A stretch of DNA of 21,868 nucleotides from a virus. The stretch lies in the IMG/VR virus record IMGVR_UViG_3300034374_003893, positions 1-21,868 of that record. One strand, 5' to 3'. Shown piece by piece: positions 19,454-21,868 of the stretch (positions are counted from its first letter, which is position 1; every line of letters begins with the position of its first letter). The notes beneath the pieces were generated by a model. The model saw only the letters and a list, made by a program, of their open reading frames with translations. It searched no databases and was not told the origin of the DNA. Made by a program: the position numbers and the translations under genes.

Positions 19454-19522
19454 GGGATGGTAATGCGTACTTTAGAGGGCTTCGCAACCCTCCATCCCAC
19501 TAACCAACTAAATTAAATTATT
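19454..19522 (+). promoter_or_regulatory. Hairpin and AT-rich leader before the next gene (degenerate cassette?)
   Basis: GGGATGG (19454-19460) pairs with CCATCCC (19492-19498) and encloses GAGGG/CCCTC (19475-19492, sharing one base). A 24-nt AT-rich leader (ending AAATTATT) follows before the ATG at 19523. The layout mimics the 11 cassettes but lacks GTCAGTTACAAA. Confidence 0.5.
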
Positions 19523-19702
19523 ATGTCAAACAGAATTAAAGTGAAGAAAGACCTACTCGACAGAGTCGAAGATGGGTTAGATTATTTTTTAGGTTTCCGT
19601 ATGGAAGAACTCAAGTCAGATGATAGGTACTACCTTGAAGCTATGTTTGAGTATATGGAATACTTGGAGAAGAAAGTTAATGAATTAACTAAAACTAAAT
19701 AA
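19523..19702 (+). CDS. 59-residue helical protein
   Basis: A small charged protein starting MSNRIKVKKDLLDRVEDGLD and ending KKVNELTKTK. Predicted as two helices with acidic and aromatic patches (YYLEAMFEYMEYLEKK). It is followed 2 nt later by the YubB-like gene. No known family. Confidence 0.6.
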   Translation: MSNRIKVKKDLLDRVEDGLDYFLGFRMEELKSDDRYYLEAMFEYMEYLEKKVNELTKTK

Positions 19703-19704
19703 CT

Positions 19705-20352
19705 ATGCCTAATCACGTTTATCACAACATTTCTATTGGTAGTGAGATTACCAAAGAAAGACAAGAGATTTTAGATGCTATTGAAGAATTGGGATGTATC
19801 TGTAGATACTACAATCCAATGCCTAAAGAACTTGAAGGAACTACATCTCCACAAAGAATTGGAGATACAGAGAACTGCACTATTACAGAAGCAAAGTCTG
19901 CCGAACTTAAACACAAGTACGGACACGACAATTGGTACGATTGGTGCAATGATAATTGGGGTACAAAGTGGGGATGCTACGAATTTGAGAAAGATGATGA
20001 CCAACTTCGTTTTACTACTGCTTGGTCTCCAATGGATGAACTAATCATCAAGCAAATGGCTCAAGACTTTCCTAATATGTTTTGGACTTTCGAGGAAGAG
20101 ACAGGATGGGGGGCTGAAATATCCATTGAAGGAGGAGACTTTATAGATGTTGTACAATATGATGAACCTACTTGGAGTGGAGAAGAAGAAATAGATTGTG
20201 GAGGAAGACTTCCAACAACACTAACTAAATTAGCACACCATCATCCAAACTTTGATGATGGCATCGGATGGTATGTCGATTGGAGCAAGGAATTTGCTGG
20301 AAAAACATTAGAAGAAGCTAAGGAATATGTTCTTAAAAACTGCTATCTATGA
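19705..20352 (+). CDS. YubB / Api92-like protein with ferredoxin-like domain
   Basis: A 215-residue protein with the family's marks: short N-terminal strand MPNHVYHNISIGS, NPMPKEL (37-43), the hallmark NWYDWCNDNWGTKWG (76-90), then FTTAWSPMDELI (103-114). A C-terminal extension contains GWGAEISIEGGDFIDV and Trp-rich segments. Such proteins are common on phages and plasmids (Api92, YubB, DUF1281); their biochemical role is not known to me. The C-terminus overlaps the next gene as ATGA. Confidence 0.75.
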   Translation: MPNHVYHNISIGSEITKERQEILDAIEELGCICRYYNPMPKELEGTTSPQRIGDTENCTITEAKSAELKHKYGHDNWYDWCNDNWGTKWGCYEFEKDDDQLRFTTAWSPMDELIIKQMAQDFPNMFWTFEEETGWGAEISIEGGDFIDVVQYDEPTWSGEEEIDCGGRLPTTLTKLAHHHPNFDDGIGWYVDWSKEFAGKTLEEAKEYVLKNCYL

Positions 20353-20465
20353 AAAGGAGTATAAGAAAAATCATATTATGGCGTAAAGTATTAATGGAGA
20401 AACTCAAGCCGTTCCCCAACAAACGATTAATACAAAAACTACAACAATTAATAGATAAGTTATGA
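20349..20465 (+). CDS. 38-residue basic peptide
   Basis: Starts MKRSIRKIILWRKVLMEKLK, with 11 Lys/Arg and an amphipathic helical pattern. It overlaps both neighbours by four bases (ATGA), which supports it as a real translated gene. Function unknown; possibly membrane-surface or nucleic-acid binding. Confidence 0.5.
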   Translation: MKRSIRKIILWRKVLMEKLKPFPNKRLIQKLQQLIDKL

Positions 20466-20617
20466 ATATATCAGATGCTATTACATTAATAGTGTGCATA
20501 CTTGGTATTGCGTACACTTCTTTATATCTTTACTTTGACTATAGAGTACAAGTAAGACAGAAAGAATTTGAAGAACGAGTAGATAATTTTAAAAAAAATG
20601 AAGATGAACAGAAATAG
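20462..20617 (+). CDS. Small single-span membrane protein
   Basis: A 51-residue protein: membrane segment at about residues 6-26 (AITLIVCILGIAYTSLYLYF), then a charged helix (YRVQVRQKEFEERVDNFKKN). Begins in an ATGA overlap with the 38-residue gene and overlaps the next gene by 20 bases. Unknown function. Confidence 0.55.
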   Translation: MNISDAITLIVCILGIAYTSLYLYFDYRVQVRQKEFEERVDNFKKNEDEQK

Positions 20618-20768
20618 TAGTAACAATACCTACACAAATGTTGTGAAGGATGAAACCAAAATTAAAGAAAACTTAGCAAGATTTCTTCATTCGTTGGGGT
20701 ACTCTAAAGAGGGTATCGCAACGATGATGGAACTAAGTATAAGTAGAATTAACGAATATTTAAAGTAA
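20598..20768 (+). CDS. Small helix-turn-helix-like protein
   Basis: A 56-residue protein. The C-terminal half FLHSLGYSKEGIATMMELSI followed by SRINEYLK has the spacing of a helix-turn-helix (about residues 29-55), with the recognition helix at SISRINEYLK. The N-terminus is polar and probably disordered. A small DNA-binding regulator is inferred. The ATG lies inside the previous gene; an alternative start is the second Met, 6 nt later. Confidence 0.55.
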   Translation: MKMNRNSSNNTYTNVVKDETKIKENLARFLHSLGYSKEGIATMMELSISRINEYLK

Positions 20769-20769
20769 G

Positions 20770-21048
20770 ATGAAAAAAACAGATGAACTAATTAAGGAGG
20801 TAGCAAGAGAAGTAGTAATGTTGCTACTTGAAAAGAACAAAGCATATGGCGATACTGCCAATGATCCTCCAAAAATATTTTCAAAGCTTTCAGCGAAGGA
20901 AGGAATACTTGCACGAATAGATGATAAGCTAAGTAGAATCAAGACAATGGGACTCAACGATAAAACAGAGGATACAATGTTAGATCTAATTGGCTACCTC
21001 ATACTATATAGGGTGCAATGCAGAAAGGAAGAAAATAAAAAAGTATAA
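20770..21048 (+). CDS. DUF1599-like (nucleotide-modification-associated) protein
   Basis: A 92-residue protein with the DUF1599 pattern: EKNKAYGDTANDPPKIFSKL (21-40), ILARIDDKLSRIK (46-58) and TEDTMLDLIGYLILYRVQ (66-83). Acidic and His/Asp/Glu residues in helices resemble the all-alpha MazG/NTP-pyrophosphohydrolase type. Members occur in phage nucleotide-modification loci. It lies 1 nt after the HTH gene. Catalytic activity is not proven here. Confidence 0.7.
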   Translation: MKKTDELIKEVAREVVMLLLEKNKAYGDTANDPPKIFSKLSAKEGILARIDDKLSRIKTMGLNDKTEDTMLDLIGYLILYRVQCRKEENKKV

Positions 21049-21108
21049 ACAAGTCTTGCTAAAGTTATATTAAAATTGTACATTAGCAGACTAATCAAAT
21101 CAAATCAA

Positions 21109-21402
21109 ATGAAGAAGGAAGTATTCAATAGATATGCTCAAGCAATAGCAGAGCAGTTTCATCTATCCCTCGACCAAATGTTCGACAAAACACGAAGAAG
21201 AGATTGTGTAGATGCACGACAAATGCTTTACTATCTCTGCATGGAAAGACCAATCAGAATATCTTATATTCAAAGATTTATGGAGGACAATGGACACTCT
21301 GTCACACACTCTACAATCATTCACGGATACAAGAAAGCAAAGCAACTTATAGATAGCGATGCTGATTTTAAGGACTTGGTCAAAGAAATCAGCGATGTAT
21401 AG
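21109..21402 (+). CDS. Stand-alone DnaA domain IV-like DNA-binding protein
   Basis: A 97-residue protein with the features of the C-terminal domain of DnaA: DARQMLYYLCMERPIRISYI (35-54), FMEDNGHSV (57-65), then THSTIIHGYKKAKQLI (66-81), which matches the DnaA signature DHSTV-HA. The AAA+ domain is absent, so it could bind DnaA-box-like sites without ATPase activity, for example to recruit or block replication initiation. ATG 21109 is chosen (after repeated CAAAT sequence); an in-frame start 33 nt upstream is less likely. It overlaps the next gene by 8 bases. Confidence 0.7.
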   Translation: MKKEVFNRYAQAIAEQFHLSLDQMFDKTRRRDCVDARQMLYYLCMERPIRISYIQRFMEDNGHSVTHSTIIHGYKKAKQLIDSDADFKDLVKEISDV

Positions 21403-21790
21403 CATAGAAGACATATATCAAGAGGCAGTAACCGACAGATCAACCATCAAAACTTATTCTGACAACAAAGAAACTTTGATTAAGTTAGGTGTAATGATTA
21501 GGAAGTTTCCCAATAAGATAGAATTAATAAACTGCCATAAAGGTGGTGATTACTTTTCCAGCGTTGAGGATCACGAGATGAAAATCTTTACTCAAAACGG
21601 ATGGAAGAGAGGTGTTTTGATATTTTCAATGCACACATATAAGCGTAAGCTTAATATGATAGAATTTAGAATACAACAAGAGATGAACTCAAGAAAGAAC
21701 GATAAGTTTATTAAAGGGCTTAAAGTTCAAAGAGAGAAGATATTGAATAAGTATTCTGATAGACAACAACAATTAACAAAATTAAATTAA
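21395..21790 (+). CDS. Protein of unknown function in the replication operon
   Basis: A 131-residue protein starting MYSIEDIYQEAVTDRSTIKT. Predicted alpha/beta with a basic helical C-terminus (FRIQQEMNSRKNDKFIKGLK). No known motif. The start codon lies within the end of the DnaA-like gene, and the gene ends 1 nt before the probable annealing protein, so a replication or recombination link is likely. Confidence 0.6.
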   Translation: MYSIEDIYQEAVTDRSTIKTYSDNKETLIKLGVMIRKFPNKIELINCHKGGDYFSSVEDHEMKIFTQNGWKRGVLIFSMHTYKRKLNMIEFRIQQEMNSRKNDKFIKGLKVQREKILNKYSDRQQQLTKLN

Positions 21791-21791
21791 A

Positions 21792-21868
21792 ATGGAAAAA
21801 AACAATTTCAAAAAGTTATCTGCAATAGATATTAAAAATCTTGTAGAGAAGAAAGGAAAGTTTAGCTA
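21792..21868 (+). CDS. Probable Sak/DUF1071-type single-strand annealing protein, 5' end only
   Basis: Only 25 codons are in the window: MEKNNFKKLSAIDIKNLVEK then KGKFS, ending before the next codon (TA-). The pattern IDIKNLVEKKGKFS resembles the start of phage DUF1071 (Sak) recombinases, which continue with YLSWA. Such proteins anneal single strands in phage recombination. The call rests on a short segment and on the replication context. Confidence 0.45.
   Translation, partial: MEKNNFKKLSAIDIKNLVEKKGKFS

Noticed and set aside
19272-19463. 63-codon frame over the small-RNA candidate
   Set aside because: GTG start without leader, reads through the terminator stem and T-run; structure explains the sequence better.

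Overview
The window looks like part of a tailed phage (or prophage) genome from a Bacteroidota host, probably a marine flavobacterium. The evidence is a tail-fibre/adhesin module, a lysis cassette, many tiny tightly packed genes, AT-rich DNA, near-absence of Shine-Dalgarno sequences, and promoters of the Bacteroidota type (-33 TTTG, -7 TAnnTTTG). No capsid, terminase or polymerase gene is present, so the genome extends beyond the window. Family names below come from recognising motifs by eye; no database search was run.

Layout. (1) 1-9512, leftward: tail-fibre and receptor-binding genes, including a 2029-residue LamG / jelly-roll / PKD-like / BspA-repeat adhesin, with a lysis cassette (small membrane protein, DUF5675-like protein, 3TM-type holin) in the middle. 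(2) 9515-11951, leftward: a run of eleven very small genes, most of them extremely Lys/Arg-rich, with several one-base TAATG or ATGA junctions and a duplicated histone-H1-like protein. (3) 11994-12425, rightward: a winged-helix-like protein that shares a divergent promoter region with (2). (4) 12391-14237, leftward: phage groEL followed by groES, the reverse of the usual bacterial order. (5) 14238-15420: a 1.2 kb gene-free divide with an inverted-repeat motif cluster, a terminator, several hairpins, a palindrome, an 11-bp tandem repeat, an early rightward promoter and a long structured leader carrying a boxA-like site. (6) 15421-19167, rightward: thirteen tiny unknown genes. Eleven of them are each preceded by a compact cassette, namely a stem-loop just after (or overlapping) the previous stop codon and then a conserved 26-31 nt leader beginning GTYAGTTACAAA. 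(7) 19168-19522: a probable small structured RNA with its own promoter and terminator. (8) 19523-21868, rightward: replication and accessory genes, including a YubB/Api92-like protein, a DUF1599-like protein, a stand-alone DnaA domain IV-like protein and the start of a probable Sak-type single-strand annealing protein.

How it fits together. Leftward genes are mainly late (fibres, lysis, basic packaging-like proteins, chaperonin) and rightward genes mainly early (small host-takeover-like genes, then replication and recombination). The most interesting feature is the repeated stem-loop plus leader cassette. Stem sequences differ between copies while pairing is kept, and the single-stranded leader and its distance to ATG are nearly constant. 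It may be an RNA-level expression element, a module boundary used for gene shuffling, or both. The boxA-like site upstream offers a way for polymerase to read through the hairpins, which is inference.
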